A stretch of 64,000 bases of DNA. Source: Microstegium vimineum. Taxonomy: Eukaryota > Streptophyta > Magnoliopsida > Poales > Poaceae. The notes below the pieces were generated by a model that saw only the letters and a program-made list of their open reading frames with translations, was not told where the DNA came from and did no database searches. The stretch is taken from positions 7,613,599 to 7,677,598 of the forward strand of contig CM039130.1 of the NCBI GenBank assembly GCA_022036555.1. Direction: 5' to 3'. Below, piece after piece: positions 1-11,955 of this stretch (position 1 is the stretch's first letter; each line of letters opens with the position of its first letter). The position numbers and the translations under genes were made by a program.

Positions 1-1538
1 GGTGGCAAACTTGTAAATATATCATCTTCATCCTTGGTTCATCCAGAGCACGAGCGTGACCCTGGCTTGCAGCTTGCTGCTCTAGGCAGTCCAGGATACG
101 AAGAAGGGAGGGGGACTCAGCTTGGCTGGTTGGGCTGGGCGATGATGCCTGGCTACACGCGCAGGAGCCCAGCTGGCCAGGGCGGGCTGGCTCGACAATG
201 GTGGCCGAGCAGCAGCGCCACAACATCGTCAGCTGCCCGTGCTCCGAGGCAGGGCTACGTGGCCTGCTGGCCGACAGCGGGACTAGGCCTGCTGGCCGAC
301 GGCAGGACTAGGCCATGGGGTCACGGTGGGGCTCACAGCTTGCTGCGCAAGTGGCCAGAGGCCGGGGTGGCGCACGGCCATGGCAGGAGACGTGCTGCAA
401 CAGAGATAACAATGGTGAAGTTTGTCGGAAAAAGCTCCACCAGAAATCAAAACGGACGGGGAAAAGTTAAACGCTGATGATCGGATTTAGATTGAAGGAA
501 AACATTATTACGGTGAAGAGAAAAAAAATGAGACCAACCTCGTAGTATCAGAAAAGCTCGCCAGAGAGTTCGCTGGAGTTGACCGTTAGTGGTATGATAG
601 AAAGAGATAAAATTATAATTTACTACCCGAGGGATTACCCAAACTAGGGGCTCCCCTTACGGTAGATGAGGTATGCTTGGCCAAGGGGTGGGTGCATATT
701 TATAGAGAGAAAGACTCTCCACCACTTCATCAACTAGCGATGTGGTACTATTGATGGTGCGCCTCCACATTTACTAATGGGCCAAACTAATCATCAAAGC
801 CCATTAGTAAATAAATGCTTGGGCTTTTGTGATTTATGAGGATTATTGCATATAGGTTTTGTGGGCTGGTGGGAAATTGGGATGCTTATTATTTATTTTC
901 GGAATAAATTATTTGTGTGAATAAAATAATTCTAGAAAAGTCTAGAACTAATAATTAAGCCACGAAAAATACTCCGAATGCTTCAAAAATTCAGGGAAAA
1001 TTCTCGGAGATACTTTTGAACACAATGAACCCAAATAAAGTATTTGGAGCTCATGAAAAGATATTTTGGAGCATCTAAAAATTATATTAAGCTCACAAAA
1101 AAATGGGAAATGATTCCGAAAAAAGCTAGAAAAAATTAATGGGAAGATTTTAGAGATATGTTGATGATTGGTGAACTCAAGGGATGATTTAGAGCTGAAG
1201 AAAAAAAATATTGAGAACCTTGAATTGAAAAGATTAAGATCATGAGAGCAGGAATATAATTATAAAGAAGGCATATACAAGCCGGAGACTGATAAACAAC
1301 TTACTAATCGCATTTTAAAAACTCTATACACTCACATGCACAAAAACAAGCAACAAACAAACACCATAACAATAAAGCCCATCAAATTGATTAACAAAAG
1401 ATTGTAAATTCATTTTTTATACTATATTTGTGCAAACTCAAACTAATTCTGAAAAATTTTATATCAATATAGAAAATCATTTATTTTATTTAGTGTTATC
1501 TAAGCACAACCCAAAATTGAAAATTTTGGGGTGTGACA
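1..1538 (-). mobile_element. LTR retrotransposon fragment, minus strand (tentative)
   Basis: Read on the minus strand, a sequence starting at 1538 opens with TGTCACACCCC, a common start for grass gypsy-type LTRs, and runs through AT-rich DNA. The segment 34-477 is GC-rich with a long open frame that matches no family I recognise; I treat it as chance. A TATA-like patch lies near 700-710. No second LTR, primer-binding site or polyprotein is in the window, so the family and the true end are unknown. Confidence 0.35.
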
Positions 1539-2008
1539 GTTACTTGACCCTTTATCATCTCTATCTTTTCAATCCTTGCTCCAATGTGCCAAACACTTAG
1601 AGTACTTCCTTAGTGCATGTGTTTAGCATATATTTTAAGTCTTTTAAGCAAGGTTAAGTTACTAAGTTGATTAATGCATAAACATGAATGACCACACCTA
1701 GTAGCACTTGATAACCGCAATCACAACACATTTTTCCCTTCTTAATAGTACGACTATCTATCCTAAATGTGATCACACTCTCTATAGTGTCTTGATCACT
1801 TAACCGAAAATAGCTCCTATGATATACCTTTGCCTTGAGCTATTTCCATTCTATCTTTCATCTATGGAGCACTTTGATCTACATATGTCATGATCATCCT
1901 TCTAGCTCCATGACAAGAGTTGGATAACCCTAGCTAGATTTCACATGCTTAGCAATAAAGTTAGTCCATAGGTTTCATAAATTAACCAAAACCAAACTTG
2001 GGCTTTCA
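1539..2008. other. Intergenic, retroelement-like, unclassified
   Basis: AT-rich DNA with no supported coding region. Its texture resembles the untranslated part of Copia elements, but I found no terminal repeat or motif that identifies it. It ends abruptly where LINE homology begins. Confidence 0.3.
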
Positions 2009-2161
2009 ACGTTCACATATCCTCACTTGCTGCTTATCGGCTTGGGCGATCAAACAAATTGACAAATGTCGGCGTGCCTTCCTGAGGAGTGTACTGATAC
2101 GGTTGTCGGGGGTAAATGCAGGGTCACTTGGCCTGTGGTGTGCGCTCCAAAATGCTATGGT
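2009..2161 (+). mobile_element. LINE-A copy 1, left piece (interrupted)
   Basis: This piece translates to the linker between reverse transcriptase and zinc-binding domain of a plant non-LTR retrotransposon (residues such as SAWAIKQIDK, RRAFL). It is nearly identical to 45421-45573 in the second copy. It stops at 2161, where a 5.45 kb LTR-derived insertion begins, and resumes at 7613. Frames are broken, so this is a dead copy. Homology on the left also ends abruptly at 2009, so copy 1 lacks the YADD-containing part that copy 2 keeps. Confidence 0.8.
2157..2161. repeat. Target-site duplication ATGGT (left)
   Basis: ATGGT at 2157-2161 recurs at 7613-7617, immediately outside the two termini of the insertion. 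The uninterrupted LINE copy near 45562-45573 has a single ATGGT at the equivalent place. This supports one integration event with a 5-bp target duplication. Confidence 0.8.
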
Positions 2162-3216
2162 TGTAACAGAACCGCCCAAATTACAAAAACTTAAGTCCAA
2201 AAATCATCGTCAATGCGACAACCTTCGTCCTTAGGCTTTCATAATCCCGGTAGTCCGCCGAGTGTCCCGAAAGACCTCGGTCAATTAACATCACACCCAA
2301 GAATCGCTAGATTAAGTAAATACAAATCACTAAGCTCAGAGTTTGCAGCGGGATAAAATTACATTTCAGTTCACAAATAAATGATACAAGTCTGAGTTCA
2401 AAAACCTTTTAGTAAAAGAACATAGCTTTGAAATGGTTGTAATAATATAAGTCAGAATACATTTGCTAGCTTTATTGTCATCCTCCAACAACAGCATAGA
2501 GAGAAGAGATAATATAGAATCACCGTGCCCACCGGTGGTTAGCCACACCTTCAGCAGCATGAGACCTTCACCTGCAACAAGGTGGGATAAACCCTGAGTG
2601 CTCGAATGTACTCAGCTAGACTTACCCATCATAAACAAAAATAAATGACACCAAGGATTATGCAAGGCTTTATAGTGGACTAGCTTGGACTCTCTTTTGC
2701 ATAAAAGCATTAAGATAACTAGTAAGTACTTCATTGGAGTTCTTCCTTGTTTTAGTAATCATTACCTGATAACTAGATCAGCACCTTTACTAAGCAATAC
2801 ACTTGATTAACAAGCAAGGATAACCAGTGCACCCTTCTGGTCCATCATATCATTTTTGTTATAACCGTTCAAGTAGATTATTTGTTCCCACGCTAGTGTA
2901 GCAATTGTCAAAAAGGGACACCACTCTTCTCATGAACGTGTGTAAACAAGATCATAGTCCAGCATCATATAAGCATTCCCCAAGTTTGTACTTAAATAAG
3001 CCACCTGGTAATCTTAAGTTGGGCTTAACTGGAGGATGTCGCTAGCATAGTTTAGCAAATTAGTTTTGACAACCTGTCTATAGCTAAAGTTTTTAGCCAA
3101 AATAGCGCTTTAAAAACAAAACTTTGTTTTAAAAGTCGAGTTAATGACAGTATTATACTTAATCCATGCTTTGATACCAGCTGTAACAGAACCGCTCAAA
3201 TTAAAAAACTTAAGGC
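2162..3216 (-). mobile_element. Internally deleted LTR element arm with primer-binding site
   Basis: Read on the minus strand: the last 35 bp of an LTR (3216-3182), then a primer-binding site TGGTATCAAAGC about 2 nt downstream, roughly 260 bp of leader, and then (from 2910 down to 2162) the final 749 bp of an LTR. The coding interior and most of both LTRs are missing. The junction at 2910/2911 is where homology with the right arm ends. Confidence 0.6.
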
Positions 3217-6200
3217 TGTAACACCCCCGGTGTTGATCACGGGCTAAAAAGTGATTAAGCCAAACTATATCGGATCAACCGATAATCAGAGACTAGAGTT
3301 CATACATGGGGAAATTATGATAAGGTATTTATTATACGTGCCTTATATCTATTTTCATATATATGAACCATTGGAAAAGTTTTGTAAGCTTTGGAATTAA
3401 AACGTCACATGGAATGACGACTTTTATAATTACTCGGTTTACTTTATAAAGCGGATATAATTATATAAGCTCAACTGAGTTGCACGACCTTGCCCGAAAT
3501 ACTCTAGTTGAACTCTACAACCAAAGTCGTGAAAGGTTCGTATTGCACGGAAATAGAGAAAGTGCCCGGAAAAAATATTTCGAACTCTCATCCGAGCGCA
3601 ACCGACGACGTTTTTGACCGGAGTTGACCGACAATTTAGAGATCTCGCATGTCGACGCACCTTCAACGAAAGTTGTAGATCGGGTCGAGACGAACAAACT
3701 TCGTTCAAAATTCAAGACCCGAATCAGCCCCGAAAATAGAGAAAACAAGGTCCGTAGATCAGTCGAAATTCGGAAATTCGGTTCCCGGTTTCCGTGGGGT
3801 TTTCTTTCGGAATTAATATCGCAAAAAGTAATCCGAATATGACAAAGTTGGTAACAGCAAAGTTGCTCTACTCATCGAGACCTTCGCAACGGTACATTCG
3901 GATTCGTGACCGGGTAGACGGTTTAAAAAGCAAAAAATCGCGACGTCAGTGGCAGTTTTGTAAATACTTCAAGTTGGGCAGTGTCAATTAATGGAATTGG
4001 TGGGGAAGGAGAGGAGGGGAATAAATCAGCCGGCTCTCTCTCTCACTCGCACTTTTTCCCGAGCGCTCCACTCTTCCTCCCGTCGCCGCTCGGGTCTCTC
4101 TCTCCCTTCCGGGAACTCCCTCCTCCTTCCCTCTCCTCCCATGGCGGCTCCCCTCCCTCGCTGCTCACTCTCCCGGGGCCGAGCAGGCCGGCGGCCCTGC
4201 TCGCCCCCAACACTCGTCGCTGCCCTGGCCGGCCCTACCCCATGCCTTCCCTGCTACAGGCCGGTGCTGTAGCTGGCCAGGAAGGGTCAGCGCCTCCTGC
4301 TGCGCCCCGACCTACCTCACGGTCGCAAGCCGAGCCGCCCCGCGCTGCTTCGCGCGAAGTCGCCAAGGCCGCGCGTCCCGGGCCGAGCCGCGCCGAGCGC
4401 ATGCTCGCCCTACGTGCCTGCTGATATGCTGCTGCAGCGGCGGCACTGCCCTGCCTAGGGCCGAAGCCCCTGCGCTGCTCCAGTCCGGCAGCCATAGCTC
4501 CGACCCCATCCGCCGATTCCGCCGATCCCCCGCCGTCGTCCCTCGGTTCCTCCGTCGTCTCCGTTGTTCTCTGTCCAGAGGAGGAAGAAGGGTCGATCCG
4601 CGAGCAGAAGCTCTTCGTTGGGTTTTATTGTAAAAGTTTCTGTGACTTAGTGATTTACGATTATGGGTTTATTTAATTGCTAACAAATTGCAGGGGTCTG
4701 AATGCGAAAGTAAATTCCCGAAATTAGTTTATTTTATGTGCAACGATCTTTGAAAAATCATATGAAAATCGCATGGATGCGATTTAGGACTTTTTGGAAT
4801 CCTTGATAAATTCTCTACGCACTAGATCTGTTGCATGTTATGTTGCAGTTTGGATTGATTGCTGGAAAAATGATTTTATGCTGCCTGTTTTAGAAGCATA
4901 ATTATATGAATTAAATAATTGTTGCTGTTAAGAAGCACTCCAAAAATTATAAAATAATTATGTTGTGTTTCTTATATGATGAATGAGGTTGGGTTAAAAT
5001 CTCATGGTTGTTTGTTAAGTGGTTTGTGAGTTATAAAAATAACAAATGTCATATTCACCTATTTTGGCTGCATGCATAGTATTTAGGAAATTAATTTTAT
5101 CATGTGCTAAATTGTGTTTTATGTTGGTATGGTGAATACCAAAGTTGTATATAATATTATTATCTAGCTTGTGTTAAATTTTGGTGGCCATATCCCTAGT
5201 AGTTTGGGATATATGCATTTTCTAAGTTAATATTGCAATCTGCCCAACTCTCTGGACAGATCTGATTATAAGTGCTTTTTGACTAAGTTAAATTGTGAAT
5301 CATGAATTTCTAATGTTGAATTAATTGTAGAACTTTTCATAATCTTTCCAGATTATTTTGATTAATATTTTTAGGAGTTGTAAATCTTGAGTTATAGCAG
5401 TTTTAAGAAGGGGTGTCAAATCTGTCCACCTTTCGGACAGAGATGCCTTCTTTATTTATTTCGAGTTGATTAAATTATTAAATCATCCTTGCATGGTTAA
5501 AAAGAAGTTGTAGATAACTTAATTATCTTTCCAAATATGTAAGAATCATGTTTATCGGGGTTGTCTAACTCCCGTTATGATTAAAACTGTGAGTGCATGT
5601 TGCTGTCCCGAACTTGCATGTGTAAGTTAAATACTTTAACTTGTTCTTGCTAGTTTAATATATTAAGTAAACTTGTTGGATGAATACTAGCCATGGTTTG
5701 ACATGAATTGAATAGTATACCATTCTCTATGTGTTTTTTATCTTTTATGTTGAGTTGAGTGTTATTTAACTAACTAGTTATAAGTGACTAGGTATGTGAT
5801 GTTAGTGTGCTTCTATCTCCTGTGCTATGCTCGAGTGATAATTAGTTGAATAACCTTAAGTGTGTATGTATGTCTTGTATGGTCTGTGCTTGGGTTAAAT
5901 GGTGGTATATGTAGTTTGTGTTACCATTTCCCCGCATTCATGCACATGCATCGGTATTTCAGTTAGGTACGATAAGTACATCCGTGAAGGACATGACGCT
6001 TGGAGCTAACCCGAAGGTGGTGTTGATGGACGAAGTCCGAAGATGGAAGGATCTTCGAAGGTGCTCGCCAGCGAGTGACCTCTAACGAACACTGACCTAG
6101 TGTTGGTCCTAGGCAAGCCCTGGAGCATTCTAACTCCCTACTTTATGATATCAATTTACTATGTTATACTATGTTGTTGCATTAAGTATAGGAGTTGTGT

Positions 6201-7612
6201 GAACCTATTTGATGTATATCACCCTCTTTGTTATTGATATCTCTATATCCTTGTTAACCTGATAGTGTAGTAAAAGATAGATGCTTAGCACTGCTAAATT
6301 AATATGGAACATCGGTGACCCAATGTTACGTAATGCCCTACGTGGCACACCGATGGGTTGAATGATATCATGAAATGGAAAGGCAACCGGGAAGGTGGTA
6401 AACTGTCCGTGCGTCTGATACCGGCAACATCTAGCTGAGCTGCGAGCCCTAGGCCGGTACCTTGCGTATCTGTCTGCCTTTTTGGCGGGCCGATCGGGTG
6501 GTGTCCCTCTTTTCATGTTGAACGCATGCCTCAACCCTTAGCTGGCAAGATAACTCGTTCGAGCCACGAAACCTACCTACTGGCGGAACCATGAATGAAG
6601 CAAATCGCAAGCCGGTGCGGGTTGGCGAGGACGCGGAGTGTAAGGTCGAGGCTAGCTAGCTGATCCCTAGGCTAGATGTACGGGGTGCCGGGCGGTCCTT
6701 GGGCTTGTTGCGTATGATTCTGAATCGATCTTGGTTTGAAAGGTAGACTAGACGACTGCCGCATCCCTTGGTCAAGGGACTGCGAGGTTTGGGTGAGGAA
6801 TAAACCCTCCAGCTGGATAGGAATTCGATTCGAATCGCGGTCTCTCCCCGTTAGTGAGAACTTGACAATTGCTACACTGGCGTGGAAACAAATAATCTAC
6901 TTGAACGGTTACGATAAAAATGATATGATGGACCAGAAGGGTGCACTGGTTATCCTTACTTGTTAATCAAGTGTATTGCTTAGTACAGGTGTTGATCTAG
7001 TTATCAGGTAATGATTACTAAAACAAGGAAGAACTCCAATGAAGTACTTACTAGTTATCTTAATGCTTTTATGCAAAAGAGAGTCCAAGCTAGTCCACTA
7101 TAAAGCCTTGCATAATCCTTGGTGTCATTTATTTTTGGTTTATGACGGGTAAGTCTAGCTGAGTACATTCGAGTACTCAGGGTTTATCCCACCTTGTTGC
7201 AGGTGAAGGTCTCATGCTACTGAAGGTGTGGCTAACCACCGGTGGGCACGGTGATTCTATATTATCTCTTCTCTCTATGCTGTTGTTGGAGGATGACAAT
7301 AAAGCTAGCAAATGTATTCTGACTTATATTATTACAACCATTTCAAAGCTATGTTCTTTTACTAAAAGGTTTTTGAACTCAGACTTGTATCATTTATTTG
7401 TGAACTCAAATGTAATTTTATTCCGCTGCAAACTCTGAGCTTAGTGATTTGTATTTACTTAATCTAGTGATTCTCGGGTGTGACGTTAATTGACCGAAGT
7501 CTTTCGGGACACTCGGCGGACTACCGGGATTATGAAAGCCTAAGGACGAAGGTTGTCGCGTTGACGATGATTTTTGGACTTAAGTTTTTGTAATTTGGGC
7601 GGTTCTGATACA
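3217..7612 (+). repeat. 4.4 kb LTR, plus strand (Tekay/Del-like)
   Basis: It begins TGTAACACCCCCGGTGTTG and ends GGTTCTGATACA. The same start motif and an equivalent end (GGTTCTGTCACA) delimit the 4.07 kb LTR at 51019-55090, and both carry a GTACTCAGGG-type motif about 400-450 bp before the end. LTRs over 3 kb with an iMet primer site are typical of the Del/Tekay chromovirus lineage. A GC-rich island lies at about 3990-4600, with pyrimidine-rich DNA upstream that resembles a promoter or leader. The short frames inside are not convincing genes. Confidence 0.65.
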
Positions 7613-8779
7613 ATGGTAGCCTAGGGATCCCTGACTTAAGGATCCTAGGCTTTGCCCTGCGTCCCCGGTGGGAGTGGCAGAGGGGCGCGGTGGATGCGCC
7701 TACATGGACGAAGCTCTCAGCAAAGCCAGAGAGGATTGCTAGTGCCATCTTTAGCTTTTCGGTGGCTGTTGTGCTTGGTGATGGTGTTTCTTGTCATTTT
7801 TTGACCGACCCATGGCTGTTGGCTCGACCAATCTCATTCTGGGCACCTCACTTGTTCCAAGCAGTTGGTCGCCGCTTCCTACGGGTGTTAGTCAAGGAGG
7901 CGCTGGATCAACGACGTTGGGTGCGCCATATCACAGGTGCACTCACCACACCGATGTTGTACGTGTACATTGATCTCTAGGAGAGGCTGGAGTTGTCCAG
8001 GTGAGTCCGCTAACCAGCAACTGCATTGGTTGGCGATGGACGCCGGATGGAGCCTATTCTGTGTCGTTGGCATATCGGTTGTTTTTTGGGGAATGACATC
8101 CTTGCTGGGGTGGCTAAAGAAGCTTGGAAGGCCTCAACTCTTCCGAAGGTCAAATTAATATTTTGGCTTGCCATTCACGGTCGCATTTGGACAGGGGATC
8201 GCCATAGGAGGCACGACCTATAGGACTCTGCTGAGTGCGCGCTTTGCCGACATGAGGATGAAACAGTCGACCACCTGCTAGCCTCTTGTGTCTTTGCAAG
8301 GGAGCTTTGGCATCGCATCCTGCAGCCCCTTGGTTGGGGACTGCAGACACCTTTGCTAGGATCGCCGCTTTCGTCCTGGTGGCTGCATGCCCAACGGCGA
8401 GTACCTAAGGAGCTGCGAACGGGGTTTGATTCGTTGGTGCTGCTCGTTTCTTGGCACCTATGGCAAGAGCGTAACTCTCGCGTCTTTGACAGCATAGCGA
8501 CCACCGCCGATCTGACGACAAGGGGGGTGCTAGATGAAGGGGAGGAATGGGTAGCCACGGGGTTCACTACAATCTCAGCTTTTCTGGTAGTAGGAGTACA
8601 GTCTTAGTGTGGGTTATTACCGGTTGTCGTCTCTCAGTGTTGTAATCCTTTAGACCTTGCCTCAGGAGGTGTGTTCCTTGAACTATCCTGGCATCTCGGC
8701 CTTGGATAGCTCTTGTTTGTATCTTCTTGTTTTCTCCTTAATGAAATACACGTGAAGTCGTGTTCTAGAAAAAAAATTA
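7613..8779 (+). mobile_element. LINE-A copy 1, right piece with 3' end
   Basis: This continues the LINE split at 2161. Translated pieces match the RT C-terminal region and the zf-RVT zinc-binding domain typical of plant L1-type elements (segments PKVKLIFWLAIHGRIW and ETVDHLLASC, with broken frames). The 3' end carries an AATGAAATACACG-type tail followed by an A-rich run near 8768-8776. Sequence 7613-8779 is collinear with 45569-46738. Several frameshifts and stops (for example TAG after the 7970s) make it non-coding. Confidence 0.8.
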
Positions 8780-8829
8780 TTTGTCCTCATGGCCGATGAA
8801 CATTTGATCTACATCAGTGAGCCTGTCAA

Positions 8830-9265
8830 AAGTTTTTTTAATTCCTGTGATGAGCATGGAGATGAAAGAGAGACATATTGGCATCATCGTCCTTGAGCCA
8901 ATCTATGTAGGAGCATCTTCTAGCAATCATTCTTCAGAGAAAGGACAGGATAAGTGTGTGCTTCTTGAGCTGATTACACAACCATCTCTCATTGTCAGAC
9001 AAAGCGCTTGGCATATCCCCTGAAATTTCTAGCTGGTGGAGCAGCTCTCTCGCTAGACCAAATTGGGAATTAACATTCCCAACTTTCTTTTAGCTTCCTT
9101 GATAAGACAAGAGGTGATCTGTACAGAACCCCAAGCAACCTCCACCACATCCTAAAAACCATCAATCATAGGCCAGAAAGACTCAAAGTGAAATCTTCTT
9201 TACTGATCTTGATATCATGCAACCTGAGAATTAGTGGGCAGTGATGTGAGTCATCGGTTGCCCCA
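8830..9265 (-). mobile_element. LINE-B fragment: endonuclease/RT junction, minus strand
   Basis: Minus-strand translation gives a degraded endonuclease C-terminus (a SDHCPLIL-like stretch, from the DH..L motif of AP-type endonucleases) followed by the linker toward reverse transcriptase. Frames are interrupted. It lies between LINE-A and the Copia remnant, and the same piece recurs at about 46790-47218. No ends of its own are visible. Confidence 0.5.
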
Positions 9266-9379
9266 CTTTGGAGTAAGCAATTCAGGTATTATTGTTCCTA
9301 GTCCATGGTACATAGCACCCGATCCAACTTGACCAAGAGGTAATTTCTTCAGAGCTAAGCCATTGATCACTGAAAAGAA

Positions 9380-10640
9380 AGTAGGTGTGTTTTCCTAATT
9401 GACATGCATATCAAGTAGTAGCAGCTGATCCATTGCTAAAGATTGTCTTTGTGGTGGTGAGGTGTTGAAGAACAGGAGTGCAAGCATGATCACGAGGTGA
9501 TGCCACGGTGTGCCGTCTGATGGAAGAACATGGTACAACACACCAGAGGCCAAATTGGTCAAATTACACAAAACCATTATTGTCAGTGGTAAATACGAAG
9601 AAATATTAAATGGACAATAAGACATGGTGATACAAGGACATTGTTTAGATGAAGTGGTCTAGAGGAAAATAAGATTGAGTTAGAACCAGAGGCAGTAAAT
9701 AGCTGAGCGAGAACCATCACCCACCTCAACTCTAGAAAAGGAATGGGTTGAGTAGTAGATAGATTACCAGAATTGGAGAGCAGGTGCGAGGAAGCGCTTG
9801 AGTCCTTGTACCATGGGCAGGTTGTGTTCCCTTGAAGGGCCATAGCGTTCATCGCTTGGATGAGAGAGGCCCGGTCCCAAGAATGTGTCGATAAAGTAGC
9901 TAGCATCAACATGGCGTGGGGTGGACCACAACCACAAATTCCATGAGAAGAGACCACATGAGGTGTGCTAGGCACTAGCCACATCTAAAAAATGCCAGTC
10001 CATGGGTTGTAAGCAGGGAAGCCACAGTTTGTGAACACATCGAGATGAGGAGTGTTGTTAATGGAGCCTGAAGACTTGTTGCACTGCTTGTTCATGCGCC
10101 AGGAATTTCCAACGAAGTTCCCTGAGCCGGAAAGTGGGGTGTTGGGCTTGCTGGAGGAGGAGTAGAGGAGAGAAATGGTCGATGAAGGCCTGATGCTACG
10201 AAGATCGACCTCCTCAAGATTCAGGAGGGAGCGAGCCTTGAGGAAAGATGATAGTGGGCACTTTGTCTTAATGACAACCACCATGGAATGCAAGCACTGT
10301 TGAGGCCACAAAGCAGCTGCAACTCCAGTGTGTTATGGGATACTTCCTGGCAAATATTGGAGACAGAGTCAGGCGTTGTGATGCGAGTATTGGAGCACAA
10401 AAACTCTATTATCACAGAAGAGTTCCTCGATAGCAGTCCAGATGGCATGTGCCATGGCATCCGACGTGAGGATGCTACTGAAGGACTCCTTTGAAATAGA
10501 GGAGTAGACAAGGGAGTGCACCAGTTGTTGTCCAAGCATGAGTAGGAGGGTCTGGTGCAATAATGCCATCAATATAATGCATGACACTGAAGTTGTCCAA
10601 AAGACTGTGGAAAAGCTCACACCATCCGCTATACTTGGAA
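9380..10640 (-). pseudogene. Copia gag-protease remnant, minus strand (copy 1)
   Basis: Minus-strand frames show, in order, a UBN2-like gag segment (LLMLGQQLVHSLVY... AIWTAIEELFCDNR), a linker, the protease active-site region in degraded form (WYKDSSASSHLLSNSGNL, where functional Copia proteases have D-[ST]-G-A), and a stretch like LHLNNVLVSP that precedes GAG-pre-integrase. Multiple stops and frameshifts separate these. RT and RNase H are absent. The counterpart at 47340-48620 is broken at similar but not identical places. Confidence 0.65.
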
Positions 10641-10826
10641 GGCCAAAACATAGAATAAAAGGGATATGAGAGCAGACATTGATGGATGCTAGAGAAGCAA
10701 CATGGCTAACTAGGAAAGAGCAATAGCAACGGTTCCAATAGTATTGGTAGCAACATCTGCTTGTGGCTGCTAACCCATGCTAAGAAAGAGAGAAGCATGA
10801 AGAGAGAAAACGAGGAGAAAGACTGT

Positions 10827-11281
10827 CATGGGCAGCCCACAAGCTGCCGCGGGCCCAATAGGCCAAGGCAGGGCCGATCAAGCTATCCAGGTCAAGGGTG
10901 AGCTGGGTCTCTGAGGGTTGGGGAGATGTCATGAGCAGCCAACAGGCCGTCGCCGGCCCAATAGGCCCAAGAGTCTAGCTTAGCCGTCAAGTTAGGTCAA
11001 GGGTGCTTAACCACCAATTTATGTTTAAGGTTGATCTCATCTCTATATAAAGAGAGGCACACCTGTCATTTGGGGGCAAGCAAGGAATAATGAAGAAATA
11101 ATTTTAGTCTCCCTCAATCTCTCAAGCTCTTGGCAAAGCATAAAGCATAGTTATCTCAAAATATCATCAACATAACACAGATAGCTTGATGCCATGAAAA
11201 GTGATAGAATTAGTTCTCCATTTCTATATGGCTATGCTTATACAAAATGAGTACATCTAAGGAAAAGATTATATATGTCAC
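10827..11281 (+). repeat. LTR-like sequence with TATA box (copy 1)
   Basis: A direct repeat with TGTCATGRGCAGCC starts near 10832 and 10929. A plus-strand TATA box (TATATAAAG, about 11044) follows, then CT-rich DNA resembling a retroelement R/U5 region. It is collinear with 48790-49234 and homology ends at 11281. The orientation of the promoter is opposite to the adjacent Copia frames, so it may belong to another element. Ends are not certain. Confidence 0.35.
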
Positions 11282-11955
11282 CGACCAATTTGCTCAACTC
11301 AAGCACACAAGAAACAATTTGGTTTAGTGGATTATGCTAAAAATTTCTGGGTACATGGATCAAAACTAGCAATAAGGATAAAAGGTATTTGCCTATGCTC
11401 CACAAAGCCACCTTCTTGTTTCCTTTGCTTGTATATATGTGAGTATTTTAGGCATGGTTCAGCAGTTGGGTTTAGTTGTTTTTGTGCCTGCCATGTACAA
11501 TATAGATACATGCCTTCTCTCCACAGCGTTGCTTTGTAATAAGAATTAGCAATGCATGGTCCATCTATGTCATTTTGCTGCAAGTTTTGTAATTTCAGTG
11601 TAGTCCATTAGTAGGCTTTTGGGCGACAGTAATATACATGCAGCTTCCAATTTATAATTTGAAGTCACAATGTCACATTGACTATCTTGGGCAGGGGATT
11701 GGATCAATGTCCTCTACAAATGCATTTTGTTTGTGAGCACATTGTCTTCAGTCCTGTCTGAAGACCCATGCTTCAAGTTACATACCTGTCGTTGCTTGTC
11801 TGCTGCAATTGATCGACTGTTTATGTATGTTTTGCTTATGCAACATCTTGAGGAAGTTTAATTTATCACTACATAGTATTGGACCATGTGTGTTTGCTTT
11901 GACATGTTGGTTATTAAGTCCTCGTTCCTCACCATTTCAATTTGCAGGAGGGGAG
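11282..11955. other. Intergenic / probable 5' intron of the SKP1-like remnant
   Basis: AT-rich DNA without a supported coding region. Near its end a pyrimidine tract and TTTGCAG (about 11941-11947) form a good splice acceptor just before the ATG at 11956, so part of this stretch may once have been a leader intron. Confidence 0.3.

Larger units (their letters stand above)
2162..7612. mobile_element. Insertion with inverted LTR 3' ends (Tekay/Del-like derivative)
   Basis: The left 749 bp (2162-2910) are the reverse complement of the right 749 bp (about 6864-7612) with only scattered differences. The outer termini read TGTAACAGAACCGCCC on the left and, reverse-complemented, TGTATCAGAACCGCCC on the right. 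Both are therefore LTR 3' (U5-side) ends. Inside, 3182-3216 holds another short piece of LTR 3' end, followed on the minus strand by TGGTATCAAAGC, a near match to an initiator-Met tRNA primer-binding site. A full-length plus-strand LTR then spans 3217-7612. No gag or pol is present. Perfect 5-bp ATGGT duplications flank the whole unit. The arrangement is not that of a normal LTR retrotransposon. Confidence 0.75.

Noticed and set aside
34..477. 147-residue GC-rich open frame
   Set aside because: Trp/Gly/Arg-rich with no domain; probably chance in a GC-rich piece of retroelement.
2366..2560. Frame identical to one at 7214-7438 on the other strand
   Set aside because: It is the same LTR sequence in inverted arms; no coding evidence.
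3981..4509. Overlapping long frames on both strands
   Set aside because: GC-rich island inside an LTR, low-complexity residues, no family match.
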